Below, in pieces: positions 31,744 through 38,773 of a stretch of DNA of 38,773 nucleotides; position 1 is the first letter of the stretch, and the number at the start of each line of letters is the position of its first letter. The notes beneath the pieces are model-generated. The model was not told the origin of the DNA. It saw nothing but the letters and a program-made list of their open reading frames with translations, and made no database searches. The position numbers and the translations under genes were made by a program. The stretch is from a virus: positions 1 to 38,773 of IMG/VR virus record IMGVR_UViG_3300044634_004784, one strand, 5' to 3'.

Positions 31744-32898
31744 ATGAAAAATTTACCTTCATTTAAAGATTTTAATAATTATGATTCACTTTTAGAATCA
31801 GCTTCAGCCGAAGAAATAAATGTTCTTAATGAACTTGAAACCGCAAACCCTATACATACACTAAATGAGGGACAAATTTTAGATTCGATTAAGAATAAAA
31901 TTTCTAAATTTTTTCTTGGCAAATTTTCAAAGCTTAGCGTTTTAGATCATGCTAGAAAAGTTTTAGTGGATCTTGAGATCGATCTGATAGAAAAAAGATA
32001 TGAATTCGAGGACTCTGTTTCAGAGATAGAATCACAAATAGATTCATTAGGTATGGGTGGAGATAAGCAGAAACTACTTGCTCTTAGAAAAGATCGAGAC
32101 AATAAGATCAAGGAATTCGAAAATTATGAAAAGGCTTCGAAGCTCAAAATGAAAAAAGCTTTAGAGGTGATAAGGGATATCATAGATGGGGATTCTAGAA
32201 AAAGAAAATATTATGAAGCAGGAAAATCCGAAGATGAAATAGGATTGGCTGAGCTCAAGTACACATTGGCTAAAGAAAGATCCGATGACAAGCAGATTAA
32301 AAGGTATGAAGAAGATATCAGAAAAGCCAAGGAAGAAGCGGAGGAAAAAGCAAAAGCCCTTAAATCTGAAGTTGAAAATAAGGAATTCACAGAAAAAGAA
32401 AAGAAAGATAAAGATGCTAAGCAGGAACAAAAGATTCTAATCGATCCAGAAAAAGAGAAGAAAAAAATATCAAGCAGAAGAGGGAAGGATATTATCGAAA
32501 GAAAAAGACAGCTAGAAAACAGTATAGTTGATCTAAAAGCAGATGTGGAAAGAATGCTAAATAGAATAGAAAAGCATTTGAAATCTGGTAAGAAAATATC
32601 CAAATCGTATCTAGACAGCAGAAAAATCAAACTTCTTTCAATGGCAACTTCAATAGATTCACAAACAAATCTGTTGAAAATATTAAGAGATCTAGGTAAA
32701 ACCGAAAGTGAGATAACAAAGAAGTTATCTAAAGAGCACGAGTTTACTAAGTTGACGAATCTTATCAATCAAGGAATTTCAGAAGGTGGTGATGTTAAAT
32801 CTGGCTTAAAGAAAGCTATTTCATCTGTTTTCATCGGTCCAGAAGGAACAATAAGTCATGAAAAACTGAAACAGGCAAAAGAAAAATTAAACAAATAA
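31744..32898 (+). CDS. Putative internal head protein 1 (coiled-coil, tagged N-terminus)
   Basis: The 384-aa product begins MKNLPSFKDFNNYDSLLES, a short F-K-D-F tag ending in L-L-E-S, which fits T4 gp21 cleavage after L-x-E. T4 internal proteins carry a comparable capsid-targeting peptide (MKTYQEFIAE). Further L-N-E sites lie at about 30 and 40. The rest is almost entirely charged helix (Lys/Glu/Asp-rich), predicted coiled-coil, with no membrane segment. It resembles the next gene product over about 130 residues. The context after the capsid gene and a late promoter supports packaging in the head. Confidence 0.65.
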   Translation: MKNLPSFKDFNNYDSLLESASAEEINVLNELETANPIHTLNEGQILDSIKNKISKFFLGKFSKLSVLDHARKVLVDLEIDLIEKRYEFEDSVSEIESQIDSLGMGGDKQKLLALRKDRDNKIKEFENYEKASKLKMKKALEVIRDIIDGDSRKRKYYEAGKSEDEIGLAELKYTLAKERSDDKQIKRYEEDIRKAKEEAEEKAKALKSEVENKEFTEKEKKDKDAKQEQKILIDPEKEKKKISSRRGKDIIERKRQLENSIVDLKADVERMLNRIEKHLKSGKKISKSYLDSRKIKLLSMATSIDSQTNLLKILRDLGKTESEITKKLSKEHEFTKLTNLINQGISEGGDVKSGLKKAISSVFIGPEGTISHEKLKQAKEKLNK

Positions 32899-32899
32899 T

Positions 32900-33820
32900 A
32901 TGACTTTGAATTTTAAAGACTGGGAAAGTCTAAATGAAGCTAATATTTTTGATAAACTCAAGAATTTTTTAAGTGGAGCTTTTGGTGGGGATATATCTAA
33001 ATTGGACTCATTAGGAGAAGATTATAGATCCGCAGAGATGGATTATGTTGATGAATGGGAATCTGTACAGGAAGAAATCGATAAGCTTGAACTGGAAAGA
33101 TCCCAAACGAAAGCAGATCCAGCTGAAATTAAGAAAATCGATAGACTTGTTCAGAGAAATAACCAATTGCTCGCTGCTCAGGAAAAAGCTCATGTGAAGA
33201 AAACTGATGATATTTTTACTAGAGTTAAAAAAGTAATCTCTGCAAACAAAAGATTAAGAATATATTGGGAGAGAATCAAAAGTAAAATTGACGCAGAGAT
33301 TAGTCAAGACATGTATGAAAAAGCCAAAAAATTGGCAGACTCTTCTCTATCTGGCAATCTATACAATAAATACAAAGATGCTCTTTTAAAATCCAAGCAG
33401 AAGGATGAAGAATTCAGAGAGAAATATGGCAATCTGATGACCAGAGAAATTCAAGCCAAACCAAGATCTTCAAAATATGATGATGATTTTGATGTTGATT
33501 CGTCTGAACCTGAAATTCAATCTAAAACATCTTTTTCTTATTTAGCAAATCTTCCTATTTCTGAATTTTCAAAGGAAGTAAAAGAACTGGATAGAAAAGA
33601 AGCTAAAATTCTATTGTCTTATTTGATAAAAGAAAGGAATGAAAAATATGTTGCAATGGATTTGGAAAAAGATTCTCTTAATAAATTTATTTCTAAAGCA
33701 TTGGATAAGAAAAAAGCAAGAGATATAGCTGCAGATAAGACAAAAGATATCAGAGCTAAATATATGGGTGAAATAAGAGACCTAAGATCAAAAATCACTT
33801 TGACCAGAAAATATGCTTAA
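32900..33820 (+). CDS. Putative internal head protein 2 (coiled-coil, tagged N-terminus)
   Basis: The 306-aa product begins MTLNFKDWESLNEANIFDKL, with the same F-K-D-W tag and an L-N-E-A cleavage-type site at residue 13. It shares layout with the upstream protein: I-x-D-x-I/L-K-N near residue 18, S-K-L soon after, then long charged helices with a YWERIKSKI segment comparable to KYYEAGKSE upstream. It starts two bases after the upstream stop. It is probably a diverged duplicate and is predicted to be cleaved and packaged. No enzyme motif is seen. Confidence 0.62.
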   Translation: MTLNFKDWESLNEANIFDKLKNFLSGAFGGDISKLDSLGEDYRSAEMDYVDEWESVQEEIDKLELERSQTKADPAEIKKIDRLVQRNNQLLAAQEKAHVKKTDDIFTRVKKVISANKRLRIYWERIKSKIDAEISQDMYEKAKKLADSSLSGNLYNKYKDALLKSKQKDEEFREKYGNLMTREIQAKPRSSKYDDDFDVDSSEPEIQSKTSFSYLANLPISEFSKEVKELDRKEAKILLSYLIKERNEKYVAMDLEKDSLNKFISKALDKKKARDIAADKTKDIRAKYMGEIRDLRSKITLTRKYA

Positions 33821-34064
33821 CTTTAAAGACTTTAAGTTGCAAGAGGCAGAAACACCTTTAACAACAATACAAAAACTTAAGACCCAAATCTCTGAGAAAT
33901 TTGATGCTATTACAGCAGCAAAAAAAGAGAAAAAACCAGGAGATATGAACTCTGAAGTAAACAGCATCATAAAACAATCTTCTCTATATTCAGAGATATC
34001 AGCTCTTATGAAAAACCTAGCTGCTGAAATTAAAACAAGCGGAAAAAGCGAAAATATATACTAA
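33813..34064 (+). CDS. Putative small internal head protein 3 (tagged N-terminus)
   Basis: The 83-aa product begins MLNFKDFKLQEAETPL, the shortest version of the F-K-D-F tag, ending L-Q-E-A at residues 9-12. The remainder is a lysine-rich helical protein of about 72 residues, similar in size to T4 IPI-IPIII after cleavage. The gene overlaps the preceding one by 8 bases. Confidence 0.6.
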   Translation: MLNFKDFKLQEAETPLTTIQKLKTQISEKFDAITAAKKEKKPGDMNSEVNSIIKQSSLYSEISALMKNLAAEIKTSGKSENIY

Positions 34065-34065
34065 T

Positions 34066-36549
34066 ATGAATAAGAATCCATACATCCATAACTCGGTAGC
34101 AAGAATTTTTTTCGATGAATATATTGAGAAGATATTTGAGAATGAAAACGTTGACGAGCTATTGGTTAAAATAGCAGATAATGCTCTCAATTGTTTCAAA
34201 ATAGTAACATTCGATTTAGCTCCAAAAAGAGATAGAAATCCAGATGTTATTAGGGTTAAGTTATCGGATATAACTAACTCGAAATCGATTAAAGAGATGA
34301 CATCAAAGCTTCTCGATTATTCTGATGATAACGACTTGGGAAATTCTAAGTTTTATGAAGCAAAAAAATTATATCTAGATTCACTCAAGAAATTTTCCGA
34401 GGCATTAAATAGAACCTCTGAGATCACTAAAGCAAAGGATGAAGTTGCAATAAAGCAATTTAAACTTGCTGCTGAAAAACTCATGAATTCTATAGATAAT
34501 ATAGCCAAGCAGGCAAAAGAAGAGGAGAAAAAAGCCAACGAAAATTTGGATCTGTATTTCTTTGACGAACATATCAACGAGTCGATTTTTACTGGCTATA
34601 AAGATAGATTGAAAGATTTGAAAAAATTGATTACCAATCTTAAAACATCATCAGAGGGCAAAGATCAAAAGAACGGATATGGTAAAGATTGGAAAAGTGT
34701 TTTCATCGAACTTGATGAAAAAAGAAAAGCATTAGACGTAAATGAGGGTGGTGAAAAAAATAGAAAGATCCTAGAAGAACTAGAAAAACAAGTTTCTAAA
34801 TACCAAACAGAGTTTAATGATGCTTTAATTAAAACCACAAATAGAGCTCTCCAGAAATTAGAGGCTGACGAGGAAATATACACAACATATTCAGATGTGA
34901 CTAATCTTGTAAGTCAAGCCTTGGAGTTCTTAACTAGAGCTAAGACCCAATACTCAATTGCAGTAAAAGATATTAAAGATGAGAATGAAGTCAAAGAGAC
35001 TGAGATCGCTAAAACTCTTTTTCCCCTTAAAAGAGGAGACACTGACTCTGATAAGAAGATAAAAAATAGTGAATTGATTTTTGCTATTCAAAAAGCATTT
35101 GTTGATGGAATACCATCGGCAGGAAAACTCCTGAAATCAAAAGGTGGTCCAAATGGAAAATATGGTCCGGCAACAACTTCTATAGTTGCAACTCTTCAGA
35201 AGATCACTGGAAATAAAAACCAAAACGGAGAATTAGATAGAACACTTTTAAGTGATATAATTTCTTCGGATTGGGTTTCTGCTGAGAATAAGAAAAAGAT
35301 CCAATTGGCATTGGAAGTAATCAAATCAAAAACTAATGAGAATTACAACTATCTTTACACTGAAAAAATATTTGAAGGAAAAATCCAAATAAATCAATCA
35401 GAATTTGAATCAGAACTAGGCAAAAAATTCGAAGAAATAAAATCAATATCGGTCGATAGAGCCAAGGGTGAAGATGTTAGTCATAAACCAGGATCTGCTG
35501 GAGGAGTCGATAAATTAGCCAAAAAACTTAGAGAAATTTACAGTATTAAAGTTGAAGGCGAAAACTTCACTAAGACAGACGGCACGCTAAAATCATCATA
35601 CACAACCCAATTTATAAAGGATTGGAATTCTGCTTTAGAAAAAGTTTCTTCAGAAGACCCTAAAGATTTTGGATATTTTTTCACTGATGGTGGAATTTAT
35701 AATATAAATTTATCATCTACCTCTTTGAAGAATGCCTGCAATTGGCCAAAGTGGACATCATTCAGAAAAATAGAAGATCTCTCTGATGAAGATGGCGTAG
35801 ATTTTTTGACTAACTATCTCAAAGGATGGACAACCTTTGGAATGGTGAGACCTAGCTTTAGGTATGATGGTATTAAAAGCTTACAGAAATCAAACTCCGA
35901 TAATGATTCCTTGGATCTATCCGGTCCATATGAGATGATGGAAGGATCGATACGACATAAGGAAATACCTTTTGTTGATTATAATACATTAAAAGGCGAT
36001 ATATCAAAAGCATTTAATGTTATTCTACAAAAATCTGAGAAATCTCCAGACTTAGGTAAAGAAGAATTTGTTGCACTTAATAATTTTCTAATTATGATGG
36101 GCAATTGTGTTACCTTCAATGGTGAAAAGTTTATAAGCTGTATTAAATGGATCGATGATAATATAATTGGCGAATCCACGGCAAATAGAATCGTAAAGGA
36201 TCAAATTTTGGGTGTAAATTTATTGGATGATTCTGACACTGGTAAATTGTTAGGCTATGAATCCTCTAAAATTATAGTTGGTAGTTTTTCAGAAATATCT
36301 AAAAAGAACACTGCAAACAAGAGAAAAAAACAAATGTCAGACACTTTACCTGGTATGAACATTTTGGCTAATATGAAAAAACAAGACGGTGAAGCCAGAG
36401 GAATAAAGGGTCTTTTGGCAGACACCTGCTACTATATAGCGGCAGATATTTACCCAAGTATCGAATCTCATTTAAAAAGAATGAATGCTAAAACATTCGA
36501 TCAGATTCCTCAAAAAGCACCTAATAAATGCGTGAATATTAACAAATAA
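34066..36549 (+). CDS. Large putative virion protein with a peptidoglycan-binding-like domain
   Basis: The 827-aa product starts one base after the previous stop. Residues 1-190 are helical and contain FFDEHINESIFTGY, with an I-N-E-S cleavage-type site near 172. Residues about 318-402 match the PG_binding_1 pattern: LKRGDTDSDKK, then LIFAIQKAFVDG, then GPNGKYGPATTSIVATLQKI and GELDRTLLSDI. Near 438 a second INQSEFE region follows IFEGK. The C-terminal half (about 440-827) is folded-looking with Trp-rich stretches (NWPKWTSFRKIEDL) and is unrecognised. It may be packaged and delivered with DNA, or act on the cell wall during entry. No lytic catalytic motif is evident. Confidence 0.55.
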   Translation: MNKNPYIHNSVARIFFDEYIEKIFENENVDELLVKIADNALNCFKIVTFDLAPKRDRNPDVIRVKLSDITNSKSIKEMTSKLLDYSDDNDLGNSKFYEAKKLYLDSLKKFSEALNRTSEITKAKDEVAIKQFKLAAEKLMNSIDNIAKQAKEEEKKANENLDLYFFDEHINESIFTGYKDRLKDLKKLITNLKTSSEGKDQKNGYGKDWKSVFIELDEKRKALDVNEGGEKNRKILEELEKQVSKYQTEFNDALIKTTNRALQKLEADEEIYTTYSDVTNLVSQALEFLTRAKTQYSIAVKDIKDENEVKETEIAKTLFPLKRGDTDSDKKIKNSELIFAIQKAFVDGIPSAGKLLKSKGGPNGKYGPATTSIVATLQKITGNKNQNGELDRTLLSDIISSDWVSAENKKKIQLALEVIKSKTNENYNYLYTEKIFEGKIQINQSEFESELGKKFEEIKSISVDRAKGEDVSHKPGSAGGVDKLAKKLREIYSIKVEGENFTKTDGTLKSSYTTQFIKDWNSALEKVSSEDPKDFGYFFTDGGIYNINLSSTSLKNACNWPKWTSFRKIEDLSDEDGVDFLTNYLKGWTTFGMVRPSFRYDGIKSLQKSNSDNDSLDLSGPYEMMEGSIRHKEIPFVDYNTLKGDISKAFNVILQKSEKSPDLGKEEFVALNNFLIMMGNCVTFNGEKFISCIKWIDDNIIGESTANRIVKDQILGVNLLDDSDTGKLLGYESSKIIVGSFSEISKKNTANKRKKQMSDTLPGMNILANMKKQDGEARGIKGLLADTCYYIAADIYPSIESHLKRMNAKTFDQIPQKAPNKCVNINK

Positions 36550-36553
36550 ACCT

Positions 36554-36580
36554 AAAGGGATGAGAAATCATCCCTTTTTT
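36554..36580 (+). terminator. Rho-independent terminator
   Basis: AAAGGGATGA (36554-36563) pairs with TCATCCCTTT (36568-36577) across a GAAA loop and runs into Ts. It ends the internal-head-protein transcript. Confidence 0.93.
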
Positions 36581-36608
36581 ATTGATAAAACTTTTAGGAT
36601 TTTTGTTT

Positions 36609-36616
36609 TATATTTG
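36609..36616 (+). promoter_or_regulatory. Bacteroidota-type -7 box TATATTTG
   Basis: TATATTTG matches TAnnTTTG and lies 39 bases before the kinase ATG, directly after a terminator. TTG occurs 24 bases upstream (36582-36584), a loose fit for a -33 box. Confidence 0.55.
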
Positions 36617-36655
36617 CGTTCTGAAACAATATTATTCATTTAAATATAAAAAAAT

Positions 36656-37225
36656 ATGATATACGTTTTTGAAGGTCCTAGAAACAGCGGTAAAACATTC
36701 CTGTCCAACCACATTGCAAAGAGAGAATCTATCAAAAGATTCCAATTTCAATTCGCAGATTATTTTAAGAGACTAGGTCTAGAAAGTCAAAATAGCAAAG
36801 AAGCTCATGCTTTCTCGATGGGCAAAGAGCTTATGATTCTTCAGCTTTTTAAAGATGTCAAATTTAGCGAGTGCCTAATACATGATAGAGGTATGCTTAC
36901 CGTCTTAGCTTGGGGTCTAATGGAAAATAGAATATCAGAGCAGGAAATGGAGGATCAAGTGAAAATGTTAAAGGATCTTGATGTTATGAGTGGTGCAATT
37001 ATCATCTTTATAACTGGTGATAATCCTAATAAAAGTGAAAGAAATAAAGATGCTTGGGATAGAATAGATGGTGATAGCAGAGAACTAGTGTCATATGAAA
37101 AAGTCATATTAAAATTTGAAGAATATCAAATTTGTAAAATTTTACGTTTTACCAATAATTATGATCAGGACACTTTAAAATTGTTCGAGAATCTGTTTGA
37201 TCATATTGTCAGTGACTCAATTTAA
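36656..37225 (+). CDS. P-loop nucleoside/nucleotide kinase (thymidylate kinase-like)
   Basis: The 189-aa product has Walker A EGPRNSGKT with K13. A CLIHDRGMLTVLAWG segment around 75-90 carries the D-R pair used by thymidylate kinases and deoxynucleoside kinases for substrate binding. A hydrophobic strand GAIIIFITGDNP comes before a Lys/Arg-rich lid-like segment (NKSERNKDAWDRIDG). Its exact substrate cannot be told. It probably serves DNA precursor supply. It sits 15 bases upstream of the asparagine synthetase gene, so the two are likely co-expressed from the TAnnTTTG box. Confidence 0.7.
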   Translation: MIYVFEGPRNSGKTFLSNHIAKRESIKRFQFQFADYFKRLGLESQNSKEAHAFSMGKELMILQLFKDVKFSECLIHDRGMLTVLAWGLMENRISEQEMEDQVKMLKDLDVMSGAIIIFITGDNPNKSERNKDAWDRIDGDSRELVSYEKVILKFEEYQICKILRFTNNYDQDTLKLFENLFDHIVSDSI

Positions 37226-37240
37226 TAAAAAGTAATAAAA

Positions 37241-38644
37241 ATGTGTGGAATATTATTAACAAGTAGAGCCCAGAAGAATGCTAGCATATTGGATTCTATA
37301 AAACATAGGGGTACTGAAAGATGTGAACTCGAAGTGGATCAAATAACGCTATGTCATCATAGATTACCTATACAAACATCGGATGGCGATGAATGGTCTC
37401 AGCCTATACAGCTTAGTCCTGATATCTATATGATGTTTAATGGTGAGATCTTTAATTATGATAAAAATAGATTTTCATCTGATACTGAATATCTTTGTCA
37501 CCTGTTTGGAAGCCTTAAAAGTCTTAGTGTTGAATTTTTTACTGCAATGTACCAATCGCACATACAAACTTGGGATGGATTTTGGGCAGTTGTTTTTTAT
37601 GATTCTAAAAGTGGTAACATTTTAGCTTTCACTGATCCATTGGGAAAAAAATGCTTATATTATAACGATCTTGGTGAGATATGCTCCGAAATTAAAGGAT
37701 TAAGAGGACCTATAGATGAAATTGATGAAATTTACATAAGCTCTGTTAGAAAATGGGGTTACAGTAAGGACAACAGAACTCCTTATAAAAGTATTAAAAG
37801 ACTTTTACCCAATACCTTTTATTTTTATAATATCGCATCCCCGCAGTTTATGAAAACCTATGGTCCTTACTATAGAACGTGGGAATCTCCAATTAGAGAA
37901 TTGGATGGAGCATCATACGAAGAACATATGGAGTGGCTTTGGTCTAAAATGTTTGAAAGTGTTAAAAATAGATTAGTTTCAAAGAATTATCCAATATCTC
38001 TTCTAGTTTCAGGTGGATTAGATTCATCGATAATTGCTGCAATTCTTAAACAAATGGAAGCTCAGGTCACCTGGTTTTCGATAGAGAATGGAGAAACCCC
38101 ATTTGTTACCGATTTAGGAGCTCATTTAGACACTCAAATCAATTTTCTAGAGTATGATATGGATTCTAGTAAAAATGCTGCTATATACAATCTATGGAAC
38201 GAAACACCAGTGGATTTAGGCTCTGTCATTCCCCAATATCACTTATTCGAAGCGGTCAAAAAGAAAACTGGTTATAGAATAGTATTAAGTGGAGATGGAT
38301 CCGATGAATTATTCGGTGGCTATTCAAGAATTCACGAGTACGATTCACAGAAATCTGATGTTTTCGAAGAATTGACATTCTATCATCTACCAAGACTAGA
38401 TAAGATGTCAATGGCACATACACTAGAGCTTAGAAATCCGTTTTTAAATCTGGACATTGTTAGATTTGCACTTCACCTACCCATTGAGTGGAGAACGGAT
38501 AAGAAAATACTTAAGGACACATTTGGTCCTATGCTTCCTGATTCTATAGTGAATCGTAAAAAAGAAGCACTCAAAAATCCAGAGATAAAAGAGGATAAAA
38601 TCAAATACAGACAAAAGATTGTAGATCTTTTTCTCTCCCGATGA
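37241..38644 (+). CDS. asnB: Glutamine-dependent asparagine synthetase family protein
   Basis: The 467-aa product begins MCGILL, exposing Cys2 as the Ntn-type glutaminase nucleophile. The N-terminal domain contains HRG near residue 22, FNGEIFN (about 67-73) and DPLGKKCLYY. The synthetase domain has the PP-loop SGGLDSS (S257-S263) and SGDGSDELFGGY (from S350), which bind ATP and aspartate, and later MSMAHTLELRNPFL. It is about 90 residues shorter than E. coli AsnB (554), mostly at the C-terminus and linkers. All key motifs are present, so activity is likely. It would make asparagine from aspartate and glutamine, or amidate another carboxylate. It is uncommon in T4-type phages. Confidence 0.88.
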   Translation: MCGILLTSRAQKNASILDSIKHRGTERCELEVDQITLCHHRLPIQTSDGDEWSQPIQLSPDIYMMFNGEIFNYDKNRFSSDTEYLCHLFGSLKSLSVEFFTAMYQSHIQTWDGFWAVVFYDSKSGNILAFTDPLGKKCLYYNDLGEICSEIKGLRGPIDEIDEIYISSVRKWGYSKDNRTPYKSIKRLLPNTFYFYNIASPQFMKTYGPYYRTWESPIRELDGASYEEHMEWLWSKMFESVKNRLVSKNYPISLLVSGGLDSSIIAAILKQMEAQVTWFSIENGETPFVTDLGAHLDTQINFLEYDMDSSKNAAIYNLWNETPVDLGSVIPQYHLFEAVKKKTGYRIVLSGDGSDELFGGYSRIHEYDSQKSDVFEELTFYHLPRLDKMSMAHTLELRNPFLNLDIVRFALHLPIEWRTDKKILKDTFGPMLPDSIVNRKKEALKNPEIKEDKIKYRQKIVDLFLSR

Positions 38645-38672
38645 TACATTTCAGAATATGAATAGGCTTGTG

Positions 38673-38681
38673 GATATATAA
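38673..38681 (+). promoter_or_regulatory. Late-promoter-like element GATATATAA
   Basis: GATATATAA starts 24 bases before the ATG at 38697, in the short gap after the asparagine synthetase gene. Confidence 0.6.
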
Positions 38682-38696
38682 AAGAAAAATTTTCAA

Positions 38697-38773
38697 ATGC
38701 CTAGAATTATAAAGGATTTAAAATCATTCAATAATAACGAAAAACTTAATGAAGACTTTAGCTGGGGAAATCT
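38697..38773 (+). CDS. Start of a putative tagged head protein, partial
   Basis: An open frame from ATG 38697 runs off the right edge after 25 codons. It begins MPRIIKDLKSFNNNEKLNED, which resembles the N-terminal tags of the internal head proteins upstream and has an L-N-E site at residues 17-19. A late-promoter-like element lies directly upstream. Nothing more can be said from 25 residues. Confidence 0.5.
   Translation, partial: MPRIIKDLKSFNNNEKLNEDFSWGN

Noticed and set aside
31731-31766. ATG at 31731 as a start for the first internal head protein
   Set aside because: It is in a different frame and reaches a TAA after 11 codons.
32211-32768. Long minus-strand open frame (185 codons) opposite the first internal head protein gene
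   Set aside because: Its product is a Phe/Ser/Leu-rich low-complexity string, the mirror of a Lys/Glu/Asp-rich helix gene. It has no start context of its own, and all neighbours are on the + strand.

Overview
The window is a segment of a large, strictly lytic, T4-type myovirus genome. All recognisable genes lie on the + strand and are tightly packed, often with 1-10 base gaps or overlaps. Recognised T4-type proteins are the tail sheath C-terminus (gp18), tail tube (gp19, two copies), a gp26-type baseplate/tail-assembly protein, late sigma factor gp55, head completion protein gp4, portal gp20 (two copies), DNA ligase gp30, clamp loader gp44/gp62, a T4 RNase H-type nuclease, prohead protease gp21 fused to a scaffold-like region, and major capsid protein gp23. 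I saw no integrase, transposase, tRNA or CRISPR array. The host is probably a member of Bacteroidota, possibly Flavobacteriia. The DNA is AT-rich, start codons follow A-rich leaders without a GGAGG-type ribosome site, and several promoters carry the Bacteroidota -7 box TAnnTTTG.

Layout. 1-4181: sheath end, two tail tube genes, a gp26-like gene with a +1-frame extension, and a tape-measure-like gene. 4252-7326: a group behind a TAnnTTTG box (dCMP deaminase, ECF-like sigma factor, small membrane protein, PD-(D/E)XK nuclease, unknown). 7419-9507: two membrane proteins and a pair of related beta-rich proteins. 9589-12320: a large protein with AP repeats whose reading frame continues past its stop codon in the -1 frame over a canonical slippery sequence. 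12415-17122: gp55-like factor, gp4-like nuclease, an unknown, and two tandem portal genes. 17207-24450: replication and repair block (ligase, gp44, guanylate kinase-like, RNase H/FEN, gp62, a UVR-motif protein, an SH3-like protein, a UvdE-like protein, a DEDDy exonuclease). 24516-31612: nucleotidyltransferase, an 838-aa protein, protease-scaffold fusion, major capsid protein. 31744-36549: four proteins that look like internal head proteins. 36656-38644: P-loop nucleotide kinase and asparagine synthetase. 38697-end: start of another gene with a head-protein-like N-terminus.

Regulation. Two promoter classes can be proposed by eye. A GATATATA(A/G) element sits about 24-34 bases upstream of late/structural starts (7419, 9589, GTG 24516, 27907, 31744, 38697), with an A-variant before 2688. 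It resembles the T4 late promoter TATAAATA, and a gp55-like factor is encoded here. TAnnTTTG boxes precede the nucleotide-metabolism and replication genes (4252, 17207, 23743, 36656). Strong hairpin-T terminators separate the blocks.

The most notable features are two candidate recoding sites, tandem portal paralogues, a protease-scaffold fusion carrying 13 exact-length 14-residue repeats, and a family of head proteins sharing a short N-terminal F-x-D-F/W tag that ends in a gp21-type cleavage site. All functional calls come from reading motifs by eye. No database search was run.
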